Assembly: GCF_004359215.1 (NCBI RefSeq)
Contig: NC_090610.1
Span: 12,217,660 to 12,281,659 of the forward strand
DNA: 64,000 nucleotides
Direction of reading: 5' to 3'
Origin: Bremia lactucae
Lineage: Eukaryota; Oomycota; Peronosporomycetes; Peronosporales; Peronosporaceae
Positions 21,950 to 32,615 of the stretch are shown here, one piece after another (positions within the stretch are counted from its first letter, which is position 1; every line of letters starts with the position of its first letter). The notes under the pieces are model-generated. The model was not told where the DNA came from. It searched no databases and saw only the letters and a list, made by a program, of their open reading frames with translations. Position numbers and translations under genes: made by a program.

Positions 21950-23760
21950 CCGGTTATGCGCAGCGGCTTTCCAATGTCCCAGCTACATTTGATTGTCAAT
22001 CGTCTCCAGGTTACACAACTATTTCGCCCTCAGATGCACCTGCATGTCTATTGATACTTGATTCCATAGTCGTGCAGAACAGGGTCTATCAGATGTGGAT
22101 AATCGCATAGACCTTTACAAGCTGTGCGCTCAAGCGCATGCGCACGAATAATGGTATGTCAATGCTTATAAACATATTTTGGGGCGGAAGAGGTTCCCTT
22201 CATCGGAAAAGCGAGGCTTTGAGCGGATCTCGCTAATGTAAAAGCATGATCTTGACAAATATAGAGTCCATCTGCTTGGTCTGAGCCTTTTTCAATCTAT
22301 ACAGATAATACGTCTAAAAACATCGACTCAGTTGCCTCACATCTCGCAGATGATAGCATGGTGGATTGCACGGTGGCCTTCGATATTTCTTCGAAGCGAA
22401 ATGTAACCGAAAAAGCAAAACGCTTTGGTGGATGCTTTGTTTTATGTCACGACTCTGTCGACGCCAGTCACTGCACAAATTCGTGCGGCTTATACCTCGG
22501 TGTATCTTTGCTACGGGCTCTTGAGAGAAATGAGTTCAAAGACTCGGGAAATAATTGTCGGTACGTTTGCGCATGAGCACACATCAATACTCTACCGATA
22601 ACAGCTATGTGCTATTGCGACACATGATACTGCTCCCAAGCGTTATCTCGATCAAGCTATGACCTACGCTTCAGTAAGCCGGAATTATTAATAGTGACCA
22701 AACTTGATAATTGGGTTAGCGCTTGTGCGAACTGCGAGACTTACCAGCGAATTTAAACCCTCGGATCTTGCGACTTCGGAATCCATCTCGATGGATCTTG
22801 TATGGGGCATACTAATTTTTCGGATGGCAACGCAAGCATTGTGGTCTTTGTTCACCACTTGATCAAGATGGCTCATTTGGCGTGTGTGCCGATACCATTG
22901 ATGATGGAGGTACAGCTAAGCTGTGTATCGATTGCGTGTTTCTTTATTTCGGTTTGCCAGTATTTATTGCCTAAACTACCCCCCCCCCGTTTCACGGGCA
23001 CGTTTTGGAAGTCGATCTTACGGGTGCTGGGCACTAGATTGAACATGCCCTAGCGGTTTATCCGCCTCAAATGGTCAAAACTGAACGCGTTAATCGCATC
23101 CTGGACCTTTTTGCGCATTGTGTGCGCCGAAACGCCGAAGCGTTAAAACTCAATGCTCCCTGGTGTTGAGTGTGCAAAAATAACGCTACTCACGTCTATA
23201 CAGACTAAAATCCGCTCCACTTGAGCGGCCTCACACACCCGCGCGTTCCTTTAATGCTATCACTGCTTGATCAAGGCTTGGTTGGGAAGTTTTTGCCGAT
23301 TGCTTATCGAATCAGCCCTGTCACTATTCAAAATAAATTAGCGAGTTTCTTGCGACAGGTTTGAAAGTTGTACGACTTGAGCATGTTGCGATGGCTGATA
23401 ACCAAGACAGACAAAAGATCAAGCGGATGCGAAAGAAAAAATCTGTATTTATTCTTATGCGGTCGCTGATCGAGTATTACTAAAGGCTAAAAGCCTACCT
23501 AAAACTGTAGCGTCTGCGGACTTCTTACAATACCAAACTAAAACTGTCCCATGAAGCGAGCTAGTTTCGCCTTGGATAGCTTGAAAAGGTTTTGAAGAAA
23601 TATATTCAGGAATCCACAGAAGACCAATTGCGCCCACGATTTACTGGACCATTTTCGAGGCCAAAAAGGACCTAGCCAATGGGCTAAGCGCAAGCTGCGT
23701 ACAAATCCGGTGTTCCACGTTGGCTTGCTTCAGCCGTAATGGGATCCTACTCGGGTGTAT
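21950..23760 (+). pseudogene. Gypsy family D pol fragments: RT, integrase, GPY/F module
   Basis: Reading rightward: an RT palm scrap near 21975-22100 (NVPATFD and onward), an integrase core near 22680-23110 (KMAHLACVP, then TFWKSILRVLGTRLNM), and the integrase C-terminal module (VADRVLLKAKSLPKT near 23460-23500, and RFTGPF near 23637-23655 ending in FHVGLLQP). Blocks correspond to 41.87-44.1 kb of the family D element. There are many stops, and an insertion of about 130 bases splits the C-terminal module. Confidence 0.75.
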
Positions 23761-24009
23761 AGAAAAGCGCTTGCATCGAGAAAGAAGGCTGTGTCGTGAA
23801 CTGCTGCATCAGAATGTCTAGCCTTCCCTTTATGCTTGACGCTTTAATGCCAAAAACGAGCTTGGAGACCGTCAAAAGTTCCATGAGTTAATGCAAGCGT
23901 CTTACCAAGACGTTGCGATGAGCGAGACAACCTTCACTTCGTGGAAAAACTTTTAAATCGGTGCCATCTTAATGACCAGCACCTGTTGAAGTGACTTGTA
24001 TACCCCGTA
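23761..24009. other. Short spacer between gypsy D and A fragments
   Basis: No recognisable coding sequence. It probably contains the 3' tail of the D fragment. Confidence 0.3.
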
Positions 24010-25060
24010 TCTTAAAAATTATTGGAGCTCGAGATATCCCATCGGCAAGTTTGCCCTTACGCCGTTGACGCTTTGAAACGCCGATTTTCTAACCGGAGCA
24101 TCTTGAGTCGAAGGAAGCTTTCTACCAATCAGTGCGAGGGTGAACGGATCCTAGCCAGTGGCTGTGGTTGCACGTGCAGCATATGCACAAGTGTACTGGC
24201 TAGTAAGAGCCACGTAGGATGGGTTCGCATCCTACGTGGCAATATTATTATGTACGCATTGCCTTTGCGATGCAGTACACGAAAAGGCACAATGAACTTG
24301 GGTAGTAGCTTACTGCTACCCACATTAGTGACTACACGCTTAGGTAAGTTTACCGTAGAGAGTAGTACTAGTCCATTATCTTTAAATGAACGAAAGTTTG
24401 CTCTTCCATGTTTGTGCGTTCCGTTTCTGACGAACCACTGCGTTAGTAATGGAATCCTGTACGAAACGGATTACTGATTCCCGAGTCAACAGAAACATCT
24501 CTGCTGACTCATTTGTTTTGTCTTTTTCAGTGCGCTTTAAGCGCACTGCCATGAGAGTTTTCTTTTCTTCGATGTCGATTGCTTCGACATCGACATCACT
24601 CGCGTCGTTGTTAATTTCGACGCGTGATGAGCATGAGCCAGAATTGGATTTACTCGTGCGAGTCCACCCCCCCTTAAACTAGAGGATCCCTCTAATTGGG
24701 AGGGTATGCGAGGATGGCGTAAGCCATTCACGAAGAACGGTGTATGCGTTGTAGACGCTTGTACCGAATTTTTGATGGCGAATTGGACCATCGGTAAAAA
24801 CTCGCTCCAATTCGGATACAATTGGACGTAACCTCGAAGTATCTCTTCATGGACGCGATTTACGCGTTCCGTCTGGCCATCTGTCTCTGGATGATCAGAA
24901 GTTGACATAGTCAGCCGGGTTCCGAGAGATCGGAACACGGATTGCCAAAACTTCGCCGTAAATCGTGGATCTCTATCCGAGGTCTCGCGGTTGCAATGGT
25001 TATTGCTCGACCAAGAGCTTGCGTCAGTTTTGAAGACTTTTTGTTCTTCTTGCACAACTT
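24010..25060 (-). pseudogene. Gypsy family A integrase fragment
   Basis: The minus strand has RDPRFTAKFWQSVFRSLGTRLTMS and DHPETDGQTERVNRV (integrase core, with the final Glu region), FVNGLRHPRIP, and then the C-terminal GPY/F-like segment SKLLPKFIVPFRVLHRKGNAY (24129-24323). A 172-residue frame is still open at 24537-25055. The chromodomain is missing and the left end breaks off in the segment that reads FYVGRLRP in other copies. Confidence 0.8.
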
Positions 25061-25746
25061 GAGGTTTGTGATGGGTCGGAGCCCTAGGCTAAGTGGCATG
25101 CGTAATGCTGTTAGCGCATTGGCAACATCACGATGTGGGAACGGATTCGGTGCTTGATTTGAGGCTCAGACAAGGGAGCACTCCTTTCTAGGAAATGGAT
25201 GAAGAATCTGAATTCCCCCGAAAATGATGACTCAAGAAGTGATTGACGACTATGACAGCAATTTCTCCCTTCGAGACAATTGATAAGAAATTCAAATTCC
25301 TTGTAGGAATCTGAATCCCTTATCCATTTCCCTCGAAAGGGTTGTCGCTGCTCAAACATTAATCGCTTCCTCTTTGAGTGGGGGACTCCATAGTGACCCG
25401 AGTATTCTGAGCACAGCCGGGAGGTTAATTGTTCAGTCGCAGTTCTCAACGAAGTAAGATGGGCAGTGTTTAACCGCGGGTAGGGCGATATAATGCTCAC
25501 ATATTAAATGCTAATAACTTTTATCAAGGTCTCCAGCAACCAAATCGAAAAAAACTATTTTGCTCTATTAGTAAAGATGGTGTAGCATCATAGATTTATT
25601 TGTTCGAGGCGCTAGCGATAAAAATGCTTTTTTCAGTCCTTTTCTTCAGCTAAATTTGTGTAATTTTCGTAAGTACGAATCATCTTCCTTTTACTTAAAA
25701 AAACTGCGTGCACGTATTCTCTTGGGCACCCACTTTCGTCCTCGCA
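25061..25746. other. Upstream region of the COPI-associated gene
   Basis: No recognised gene. A 129-codon minus frame at 25111-25500 has no recognisable motif. The promoter of the gene at 25747 must lie in the last few hundred bases. TCATCTTCC at 25679-25687 is a possible initiator, 60-70 bases upstream of the ATG, but it is a weak match. Confidence 0.35.
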
Positions 25747-26521
25747 ATGAACCTCAATAATCCGTTCTACGACCCCTCCGTGGTGCAAATGCAGTCGCCA
25801 GCAACGCCTATTATGAACTTTCCAACTATGGCACCCCCCGCACCAGTCATGCCCGTGGGTGGAACCATTCCTTCTGTGTACGACGCGACGCCTGGTCTTC
25901 CACACCAGAACTTGATGGACGAGATCGGTGCGCAGATCAAGTCCACCAATAGCCAGACAATTATTAAAGTTATGCGCACGCTTAATTTGGTGTTGGCTTC
26001 CGCCACTATCGTCGTCGGTGTGCTTGCTTGGTTATTGGGCCAGGTCAACAATTTTCAGAAAGTAATTGCGGGTATATACATTATGTAAGTGACATATTGT
26101 GCGACTAGATGGCAAAATCGAGGTCTAACATTATTTTACAGTATGTTTGGCGCGCTGCTGCTTCTGTTTGAGCTCCGCACTGAGAAGATGGATGAAATTT
26201 TACGCAAAAACTTTGGCTTTATGTATGGCAACAAAACGCGGACTATTTTCCTGGTTTTGTGCGTAACCTGCTTTAACCTCTCTGCTTGTAAACAATAATT
26301 GACATGACCATTTTTATTGTGGTAGTATTGCAATCTGGCCGCTTTCCATGGGCAACTTTTGGCTGACAATCTTGGACGCCGTATTACTGTTTCTCAACGC
26401 CTTTTTTAACTACTTTGTCATTTCCAAGCATCCCGCATTTTCATCCGTTCTACCCGTGTATGACATTCACCAGCCTCCACACGCAGGAGGATATGCACCT
26501 GCACCCCAAGTTATTGTCTAA
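25747..26521 (+). CDS. COPI-associated (Tvp15-like) Golgi membrane protein, three exons
   Basis: Small four-helix membrane protein of the Golgi/COPI system; its biochemical role is not well known. Exons: 25747-26084, 26142-26258, 26326-26521, giving 216 residues. Introns of 57 and 67 bases have GTAAGT...TTACAG and GTGCGT...GGTAG ends, and the coding phase is kept across both. The N-terminal 70 residues are Pro/Met-rich and cytosolic (starting MNLNNPFYDPS). Then come hydrophobic helices around LNLVLASATIVVGVLAWLLG, IAGIYIIMFGALLLLFEL, a FGFMYG segment before another helix, and LTILDAVLLFLNAFFNYFVI. The order ILG(I)Y...LLLFE...FGFLY is characteristic of the COPI-assoc family. An in-frame ATG at 25708 could add 13 residues. 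The family call is from remembered pattern, so moderate. Confidence 0.72.
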
Positions 26522-26599
26522 GCAATCAAAAAAGCCCGTTTTGTACTATTTTCTATATTTCTAATCAATAACCGTACCTTTATTATTGATGTAAAAACT

Positions 26600-26607
26600 T
26601 CATTTTG
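26600..26607 (+). promoter_or_regulatory. Possible initiator of the TRF4-like gene
   Basis: CTTCATTTTG includes TCATTTTG, the core of the oomycete initiator, 45-52 bases upstream of the ATG at 26652. A similar core at a similar distance is found before the effector candidate at 51652. Confidence 0.4.
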
Positions 26608-26651
26608 TTTGATCATGCTTTAATCCGTGGCTCACACGACACAAAATTCTA

Positions 26652-27971
26652 ATGCCACAATTGGGTCCGGTGGGATCGACGGCCACGAAGCGCAGCAAGC
26701 AGGAGCGGAAGAATGATCGACTGAATCGCCGCAAAATTGCTGCAGCTGCGGAACGCGATGCTTTGGCTCGAGAACGAGAAGCACAGCGAATTGCAGCGAT
26801 CAATCGCTGTCGATTGCGTCGCTTACCGCCATGGCTTCCGACGCTCCCGTCCACCAATGTTGACGACGCGGCCGTCTTGCGCGATCTTAACGACGCCACG
26901 AGGTCCGTGGCACTCCGTTTGGGGTACGAAATGAACCGCTATTGTATCTACACGCAGCGTGTCGTCGACGCCGCGCGTCAATACATTGACGCCGCGATCG
27001 CTCACATCGTCGAGAGCGTTCGCAAGATCTGGCCTCACGCGTCAGTCACGTGTTTTGGCTCATACTCGACTGGTCTGTGGCTCCCATCGAGTGACGTTGA
27101 CGTTGTCGTAATGGGTCTTTCAAACGCAACAGATCGAGACGTGCCAACCACGTTTCTACCCGACGGTGTCCCTGAGCTCGAGCAACTCGCGCAGCAATTA
27201 CGTCCCCAAACGACGTGGGTCCAGCAAGTCGACGTGGTTCGAGGAGCAAAAGTGCCCGTGGCAAAAGTGATTCTACGTCATGAAATGCCACACAAAAGTG
27301 CGTCGGCATTGCTGCGCGTAGACATTTCGATTGAAAACGTCCAAACGAGCTACGGACTCGATGCTAGTCAATTAGTGCGCGACTACGTGACGCACGTGAA
27401 TCGACTCAAGCCGTTGCTGATGGTGTTGCGGCAGTTTTTGCGGGAAAAGGGTTTAAACAGTGCATTTACGGGTGGATTAAGCACGTACGCTGTGACGCTC
27501 TTGGCGGTCTTTTTACTGGAAATGCAGCGACACCAAGACGAAGAAGAGAATGTGAGCAACGATCAAGACGAATCGAAGGAAGCACGAGAGGCACGGGCAT
27601 TAGGACAATTGCTATTGGATTTCTTAGAGTACTACGGCACATCGTTCGACTACATGACGACGGGATTGTCGCTGAAACCCGAAGCGTTTGGGGCGTACCC
27701 GTTAGCAGCCCAGTGGCCTGTGTTGCCATTAATGCCACAGCTCGTGATTGACGACCCCGTGTACAAGAATGGACAACACAATGCCGCAGCTGGTGCGTTC
27801 GCCCTTGCTCGTGTCGTTGCGGCATTTGAAAACGGATTCTTTGCCTTGTGGTACCATCGACCGACTCAATTTACCCCCACGCCGTTGTGCCAATTGCTGC
27901 ATTGGTCTGGCCACGAAACACGCGATGCGAGTTTTGCATTCCTGTCAGCCAAGCAAGAAGGGACTCGGTAA
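26652..27971 (+). CDS. Non-canonical poly(A) polymerase, TRF4/PAPD5 type
   Basis: Nucleotidyltransferase that adds short oligo(A) tails to nuclear RNAs for exosome decay (the catalytic subunit of TRAMP-like complexes). 439 residues, no intron. An N-terminal basic, Arg/Lys/Ala-rich region (residues 10-60) is probably a nuclear or RNA-binding tail. The catalytic signature FGSYSTGLWLPSSDVDVVV starts near residue 135, with metal-binding Asp148 and Asp150 and a third Asp in LRVDISIE near residue 224. The central domain includes KPLLMVLRQFLREKGLN and GGLSTYAVTLL, followed by the PAP-associated domain LGQLLLDFLEYYG...LVIDDP. The gene converges on the P5A ATPase gene, with 163 bases between the two stops. 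The stop codon overlaps a GTAAGC, so an alternative C-terminus by splicing is conceivable but not supported. Confidence 0.9.
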   Translation: MPQLGPVGSTATKRSKQERKNDRLNRRKIAAAAERDALAREREAQRIAAINRCRLRRLPPWLPTLPSTNVDDAAVLRDLNDATRSVALRLGYEMNRYCIYTQRVVDAARQYIDAAIAHIVESVRKIWPHASVTCFGSYSTGLWLPSSDVDVVVMGLSNATDRDVPTTFLPDGVPELEQLAQQLRPQTTWVQQVDVVRGAKVPVAKVILRHEMPHKSASALLRVDISIENVQTSYGLDASQLVRDYVTHVNRLKPLLMVLRQFLREKGLNSAFTGGLSTYAVTLLAVFLLEMQRHQDEEENVSNDQDESKEAREARALGQLLLDFLEYYGTSFDYMTTGLSLKPEAFGAYPLAAQWPVLPLMPQLVIDDPVYKNGQHNAAAGAFALARVVAAFENGFFALWYHRPTQFTPTPLCQLLHWSGHETRDASFAFLSAKQEGTR

Positions 27972-28134
27972 GCTGATTGCGTCTCGATTTTTGAACAATT
28001 GTCTTTGTGTGGGGAGACCAAATAGATTGCACACAGTCTGTTGATAGTCGAAATGCCCTTCTCATTTGCTCTCTTTTTTTTTAAACGACATGCAAGGTAC
28101 AGGCTTGAAAGAAAGAGCCGTTGTACGTTCTGCG

Positions 28135-31100
28135 CTAGCTACTGCTATCCTCGATGTCTGCATCCACGCGAGACGCTTCTAAAAGCTGCTGTTGACGTTC
28201 GATTTCATCGTAATCAATGTTGGCAAGAACGTAAATAATAACGAGCGACACGACTGTCATTTTCAAGAGCTGGCGCACGTCCTTGAATGTGATCGCACGC
28301 ATGGACGCGACAAAGATCGTGGGTGCAAACACGAGCAAGCACAATTGATCCCATGCAAACGCACCCAATACTTCCAGCGTTAATAGACCCGTTAGAAGCC
28401 GCGTGAAGCCGGCGTCGGGCATGGGTACAATCTGCAGCACCTTGTTAAACAGCGGCATTCGTTCCGTACAGAGCAAGAAGACGCCAACGATACTGATGCC
28501 TAGCGAATATAAAAGCCCCGGATTCTCCGTCATGGGCTTCATGAATGGTCGACCCTTGTAATTAACCGCACATACACTGACTGTCTGGACGCCATTGATA
28601 AGAAAAATGACCGTGCTCATGACGGTAGGCTGATACTCTCCCGGTTTCGAGACAATCGTCTCTTCTTGAAGTGTATACTCCTTGGCAAGATTGGTCAAAT
28701 ATATCATGCACCCAAGATGCAGCGCAAATTGACCAGCAAGACTTAGAAACAAAGCGGGTTGGAAGATCGACGTCAATGGACGTACAGGCGACAATTTATC
28801 GAGAGGAGTCGCACGGCTAAGCGTGATACTTGCCACCGTTGAGATCATGCCCAGCGCCATCATTTGTGAATTGGCCCACTTGACTTTGTCGAGGTAGAGC
28901 ACGGAGAGCGAATACGAGCTAATGAGGCAATTTACTGCAAGGATCTGATACATTTGCATCGTCGTCACCAGCGCACATCGGCCTTGTCGAATGATATCAA
29001 CGCAGCCTTTGATCGAAGGAGCACGCGATGTAAATGGAGACGCAATCGACGCGTCGCCAAGTTTAACCATGGGCAGTTCTCCATCCTCAAAGTCGTCCAT
29101 ATACTGTGCCATTGCTGCGTTATTCGCAAAGTTTGCAAAGCCTTTTGCGCCCGTGCGTTCTCCCTGTTGTTTCCGTTTTTCTTCTGCTTCCCGCTTGGCA
29201 AACGCCGCAATCGCTTTCATTCGCGCAAACGATTCACCACGAGCTTGACGTGCTTGGACATCCGCTTCAAGTTTTTCTTGTTTACGTTTCATGTCAACGC
29301 GTTGTTCCTCTTTTGTCAGAATCTTGAGTTTTGGGTTCTTTTTCGCTAACGCTTGCTGTTTCTTTTTAATCAATTCCATCGATTTTTTCTTCTGCTCGTT
29401 TAGAATGAGCTCGACGTAATCCTGTTTCTCTTTGCAATGTGTCGGCTTGATATTGTGCTGCATCAAGCGCTTCTTAAGCGCCGAGACGTGTAGTTTCATC
29501 AATTCATCGCGTGTACTCACCGTCGCAACGTTTCCTTTCTGGTATTTTGCAAGACCCGTGACACTCTTATCGGCATTTGCCGATCCAAACCCGCCGAGCA
29601 AAGCTACTCCAATGTGGGCCTGTTTTAAAGCACCCACATCGTTTCCACCATCGCCGCACATGAGCGTGTGATGACCATGCGTCTTAAGCAACGTCAAAAC
29701 CTTCTCCTTTAGCTCGGGTGTCATTCGAGCATACACGCGAATGTGATGTAAATTCTTCCAAATTTCTTCGTCAACTTCGCCTGCCGCAACAAGTGTTTTG
29801 CCATTGACACAGAGATCGTACTTCTTGACCAGAACTTTAATGTCTCCGCTCTTGTAGGGTGCCAAGACGGAATCATCTACTGCACTTGTCCACTTGAGAG
29901 GATCGTTTAAAGACGAGCTCTCACTTAAAATTAAAGCCGACCGGGTCACAATCCCAACTTCTTTGGACACGTGAACCGCAGTCAAGGTCGCATCCCCCGT
30001 GATCATCGATACCAAGTGCGAGCTGTCTTTAAGCATTTTTAAAATATCACCACTATCTTTGCGCACAAGACACTGAAACACAGCAAACCCCGCAAAAGTC
30101 AAATCATTTTCCGCCCACGCACGAGGTTGCTGAGCCACTTCGGCTTCCGACGGCCGACCATCCATGTCCTTGTACGCGAGTGCAAGAACACGCATTCCAC
30201 GACGAGCAAGGCTCTGGTAAGTTGGCCAGAACCAAGGTGGAATATTCTTCGAGGAAATCAATAGTGCAATGGCTTCGGGGCTTCCCTTGACAAGCGACCG
30301 AACACGTACGCCCTTCGTACCGAGGTGCACTTTCGCAACAACACTCATTCGCTGAAGCTTCGATGCAAAGTGATTCCGGTGCATGATCTGTACAAAAACA
30401 TCCTTTTGATTGATATCCTGTCCCCAACGACGCTCGCTTGCACGCTCTAAATCCTTTTTCGCTTGGCAATGACGAGTCGCTGCATCGTATGAAAAGTCAA
30501 TGGCACGAAGCGAGGCCTCTTCGACTGGATCACCAACCATTTTTCCATCAATTTGAACTAGCGACTGACAGCCAGCAAGCACAAGCGTCGCATCGAGATT
30601 CGCAGCAATCATTGGGACGTGATCAAGGACCTTATCCTTTGAAATCGCTGCAGTTGGTGCCGTCGTGTCTTCGCACACGACCCCAACAGCAGTGAGCTGA
30701 TCCGTTGTTAATGTACCAGTCTTGTCAAACAGGCAAATGTCCACCTTTCCAGCAAGCGAGATACGAAACGGCTCGGTACAAAAAATAGATAGCTTTACAA
30801 GATTCAACAAAGCCGAATTGACAGCCATTGCTGTCTGCATCGGGAGCTCTGCTGGAATGACGCTTGTGATAATGAGCACGCATCGTAACAGCAGCTCAAA
30901 CGTAATCTTTCCTTTTTGGGCAATCCCATGACGCAGCACGTACCCCGACGACAAAAGCGCAAAAATCAGCAACAAGAACGCGAGGCCATACGCATCCCAC
31001 GAGCTTCCAGTGACCTTGCCACTTGAAAATTCAATCATGCGCACGAGCTTCCCTTGCGATGAGCTAAAGCCCGTACGGAGTACGTAGGCTGTACAGCCAT

Positions 31101-32448
31101 TGTCAGGAGCATGCGGGATCCGAAGTGGTCGAAGACGATCGTCGTTTGATATATCGGCCTGCATGATCGTCGTCCCTCCAAAGAAAACGTGGACTTTATG
31201 ACTCGACTTCATATCGAGCTGCTCGGCGAGATCTTCGGCACTCATTTTAGTGCCTATAGCTTCCTTCATCTGAGGAACACTCTCCCCCGTTAACGTTGCT
31301 TCATTCACGACCGCCGTCCCATCTAATAGCAAGCAATCGCAGGGAACCATATTATCGTGATCGCCCTCAGTTTCTCGCTTGATCGAGATCATATCCCCAG
31401 GAACCAGCACGTCTGACGGCACTTGTTTCCATGTTTTGTTACGATACGCATAAATCTCTCGCGCTTGATTCCCCATGCCCCGTAATGTCTGTAGATTCTT
31501 GAGTCGACTCATGACGGTCACGCCTTCAAACATGAGAATCATCGCCAACGTAAAGAGCGAGTATTGCCAATACTCATCGAGCATATAGAGACAGACACTA
31601 AAGATCTGAAACACAGTCAAGGGCTCGAGTAATTGCTGTTTAAACATGTCAATGAAATTCGGCTGTGGAATACTAAATGCATTCTTCCCATACAATTCCA
31701 AATAGTCTTGAATCGTTCGTTCGGAACCAAGTCCATCCGATTTTAAATAGTAGCTGACTTTTTCCGTGACAGGAGCTTTTAATTTTCGGAAAACGATACT
31801 GCTTTTGTTATTATCATCGTCTTCAGCCACGTACTTGTGCTTTTGAAAGACGAAATAGGGCTTTCCATGCGGGGGACGAACGATCTCGACGATACAGCTT
31901 GAGCCTTTAAACGAACGAGGCACGACCATGATACACGTTGCGGCATCGAGTGTTGATACGGGCGTGTACTTGATAAAGGCTCGAAATTGCACCGACCAGA
32001 TTTGAAACAAAACCATGAGACCGTGGGCCATGAGTGTCGCTAGAAGGTAGAGCAAAGGCACAATGCCTGGAAGAAACGGATTAGGCAGTGGCGGGCCGTC
32101 GGCGCTTGTATCTTGGTTCACCATGGCAGGCTGAAGTACTGGCATCGTGGATGGGACTTCACGGACACTCCCTCGAGCCAACATGGACGCCGCCAGGCCG
32201 CCATCTTCTTCCCCAGAGGAAAAAATTGCGTTCGTATCAAGTCCTATCTCCTCTCGTTCCCGCATAGCTTGAGCGTATGGCTCCCCAATCGTCAAGAAAC
32301 AATGGTACAGCGCGAATGCGTACAGACATAGAAACGGAAGATGTTCGAGGCCGTAGCCCCAATTCCAGAGGTTCACACGACGCCTGTGGAGCGAAAGCTT
32401 GTAAATGGATTTGCCAGTCCATTGCGGAGGCGTGTAGGCTTTTCCCAT
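28135..32448 (-). CDS. SPF1: P5A-type ATPase (ER transmembrane helix dislocase)
   Basis: P-type ATPase of the ER that extracts mis-inserted transmembrane helices; homolog of yeast Spf1 and human ATP13A1. 1437 residues from the ATG at 32448; the frame is open for eight more codons upstream but without an ATG. Visible: N-terminal membrane region, TGES actuator loop near residue 386, VIPAELP in helix M4, CTEPFRI followed by the phosphorylation motif DKTGTLT near residue 575, a nucleotide-binding domain, and GDGGNDVGALKQA near residue 935. CTEPFRI and the PAELP motif are P5A hallmarks. Length is about 230 above yeast Spf1. Much of the excess is a charged, Lys/Glu/Gln-rich insert (about residues 980-1145) between the P domain and the last membrane helices, which begins with a SAP-like segment. 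Single exon. Convergent with the poly(A) polymerase gene. Confidence 0.95.
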   Translation of the reverse strand: MGKAYTPPQWTGKSIYKLSLHRRRVNLWNWGYGLEHLPFLCLYAFALYHCFLTIGEPYAQAMREREEIGLDTNAIFSSGEEDGGLAASMLARGSVREVPSTMPVLQPAMVNQDTSADGPPLPNPFLPGIVPLLYLLATLMAHGLMVLFQIWSVQFRAFIKYTPVSTLDAATCIMVVPRSFKGSSCIVEIVRPPHGKPYFVFQKHKYVAEDDDNNKSSIVFRKLKAPVTEKVSYYLKSDGLGSERTIQDYLELYGKNAFSIPQPNFIDMFKQQLLEPLTVFQIFSVCLYMLDEYWQYSLFTLAMILMFEGVTVMSRLKNLQTLRGMGNQAREIYAYRNKTWKQVPSDVLVPGDMISIKRETEGDHDNMVPCDCLLLDGTAVVNEATLTGESVPQMKEAIGTKMSAEDLAEQLDMKSSHKVHVFFGGTTIMQADISNDDRLRPLRIPHAPDNGCTAYVLRTGFSSSQGKLVRMIEFSSGKVTGSSWDAYGLAFLLLIFALLSSGYVLRHGIAQKGKITFELLLRCVLIITSVIPAELPMQTAMAVNSALLNLVKLSIFCTEPFRISLAGKVDICLFDKTGTLTTDQLTAVGVVCEDTTAPTAAISKDKVLDHVPMIAANLDATLVLAGCQSLVQIDGKMVGDPVEEASLRAIDFSYDAATRHCQAKKDLERASERRWGQDINQKDVFVQIMHRNHFASKLQRMSVVAKVHLGTKGVRVRSLVKGSPEAIALLISSKNIPPWFWPTYQSLARRGMRVLALAYKDMDGRPSEAEVAQQPRAWAENDLTFAGFAVFQCLVRKDSGDILKMLKDSSHLVSMITGDATLTAVHVSKEVGIVTRSALILSESSSLNDPLKWTSAVDDSVLAPYKSGDIKVLVKKYDLCVNGKTLVAAGEVDEEIWKNLHHIRVYARMTPELKEKVLTLLKTHGHHTLMCGDGGNDVGALKQAHIGVALLGGFGSANADKSVTGLAKYQKGNVATVSTRDELMKLHVSALKKRLMQHNIKPTHCKEKQDYVELILNEQKKKSMELIKKKQQALAKKNPKLKILTKEEQRVDMKRKQEKLEADVQARQARGESFARMKAIAAFAKREAEEKRKQQGERTGAKGFANFANNAAMAQYMDDFEDGELPMVKLGDASIASPFTSRAPSIKGCVDIIRQGRCALVTTMQMYQILAVNCLISSYSLSVLYLDKVKWANSQMMALGMISTVASITLSRATPLDKLSPVRPLTSIFQPALFLSLAGQFALHLGCMIYLTNLAKEYTLQEETIVSKPGEYQPTVMSTVIFLINGVQTVSVCAVNYKGRPFMKPMTENPGLLYSLGISIVGVFLLCTERMPLFNKVLQIVPMPDAGFTRLLTGLLTLEVLGAFAWDQLCLLVFAPTIFVASMRAITFKDVRQLLKMTVVSLVIIYVLANIDYDEIERQQQLLEASRVDADIEDSSS

Positions 32449-32615
32449 ACTTAAAAGTGATAGAAGGAGCAAGATACGAACGGACTTCCCGGGGAACTCG
32501 AGAAACTCGGCAGTGCCAGTCGTTATTCCGACGCGGATGTCACTTTTCCTAATAGTGACGATAGGGTAGCTTCGCCGTTAAGTCCGATCTCGATTAAATA
32601 ACTTTTTTTTGGTTT
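32449..32615. other. Upstream region of the P5A ATPase gene
   Basis: Holds the promoter by position. TCACTTTT at 32453-32460 (minus strand) resembles an initiator core but is only five bases from the ATG, too close to be convincing. Confidence 0.3.

Noticed and set aside
27960..28030. GTAAGC overlapping the stop codon of the poly(A) polymerase as a splice donor
   Set aside because: Splicing would add a tail running into the convergent P5A gene; the PAP-associated domain is already complete, so the plain stop is preferred.
32449..32472. Eight extra codons at the N-terminus of the P5A ATPase
   Set aside because: The upstream extension begins with TTG, not ATG; the first ATG is at 32448.
28954..32552. 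Plus-strand ORFs opposite the P5A ATPase
   Set aside because: Antisense shadows of a long, clearly homologous coding frame.
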